Below are positions 51,066-51,146 of a stretch of DNA of 51,146 nucleotides, piece by piece. The stretch is from Bradyrhizobium sp. WSM1743. GTDB lineage: Bacteria > Pseudomonadota > Alphaproteobacteria > Rhizobiales > Xanthobacteraceae. Location: contig NZ_AXAZ01000061.1 in the NCBI RefSeq assembly GCF_000473065.1, forward strand, positions 1 through 51,146, written 5' to 3'. The notes under the pieces are model-generated. The model was not told where the DNA came from. It searched no databases and saw only the letters and a list, made by a program, of their open reading frames with translations. A program made the position numbers and the translations under genes. How positions within the stretch are numbered: position 1 is the stretch's first letter; every line of letters begins with the position of its first letter.

Positions 51066-51146
51066 TTAGCGGAGCAGCTGCAGCACGCTCTGCTGCGACT
51101 GGTTGGCCAGCGACAGCGCGGAGACCGCGATCGACTGGCGGGTCGA
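51066..51146 (-). CDS. Second flagellin gene, 3' end only
   Basis: The last 26 codons of a minus-strand gene whose start lies beyond the window. The sequence STRQSIAVSALSLANQSQQS-VLQLLR is identical to the end of flagellin 1, with only three synonymous base differences in the 78 coding bases, so it is a tandem flagellin paralogue. A strong terminator follows. Nothing can be said of its variable domain. Confidence 0.9.
   Translation of the reverse strand, partial: STRQSIAVSALSLANQSQQSVLQLLR

Overview
The window looks like chromosomal DNA of a Bradyrhizobium-type alphaproteobacterium (order Hyphomicrobiales). This is inferred from the high GC content, the rhizobial/caulobacter style of the flagellar genes (FliX, FlaF, MotE, CckA, very large flagellin), CtrA-type TTAA-N7-TTAA boxes, and the many GTCATTGCGAG / GTCATTCCGGG palindromic intergenic elements. 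No rRNA, tRNA or CRISPR array was seen.

Left part (1-15 kb), mixed housekeeping and accessory genes. At the edge are a partial insertion-sequence helix-turn-helix protein and a truncated REP-associated transposase. Next come a SET-domain lysine methyltransferase with a basic tail, a secreted protein, and a TetR regulator divergent from a carotenoid-cleavage-type oxygenase. The oxygenase promoter and the promoter of a downstream membrane-protein pair (the second a YciB/IspZ relative) share one architecture: operator, -35, -10, operator, with matching 19-bp palindromic sites. Then follow a frameshifted SH3-domain gene, a DUF3616 protein, Fe-S class I fumarase, an isoprenylcysteine-methyltransferase-like membrane protein, a GST, a lectin-like secreted protein and a Tim44-like protein.

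Right part (15-51 kb), a flagellar supercluster. A minus-strand run flgB-flgC-fliE-fliQ-fliR-flhB ends with cckA, the hybrid kinase at the head of the CtrA pathway, and its upstream region carries a perfect CtrA box. Divergent fliO-fliP follow, then a very large TPR protein with two CtrA boxes. At 27.5-34.3 kb an accessory segment lies between flagellar genes. It has a secreted TPR protein, a FecR-domain protein, and a divergent 1366-residue FecR-VCBS-RTX protein that is probably a secreted adhesin, plus two small proteins. The flagellar genes resume with fliL-fliM-DUF6468-motE (minus) and flgF-flgG-flgA-flgH (plus). A non-flagellar insert (hydratase, dksA, NmrA-like, HxlR) separates these from divergent fliX and flgI-flgJ-flgN, a FlaG-like gene, flaF and two tandem flagellins, the second cut by the window edge.

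Regulation can be partly read from the sequence. CtrA-type boxes precede flgB, the TPR gene, fliX (near-consensus) and flagellin. Two almost identical sigma-54 -24/-12 elements lie at equivalent distances upstream of flgF and flgI. This matches the Caulobacter class II (CtrA) / class III (sigma-54) hierarchy. Functional statements rest on family recognition by eye; no database search was run.
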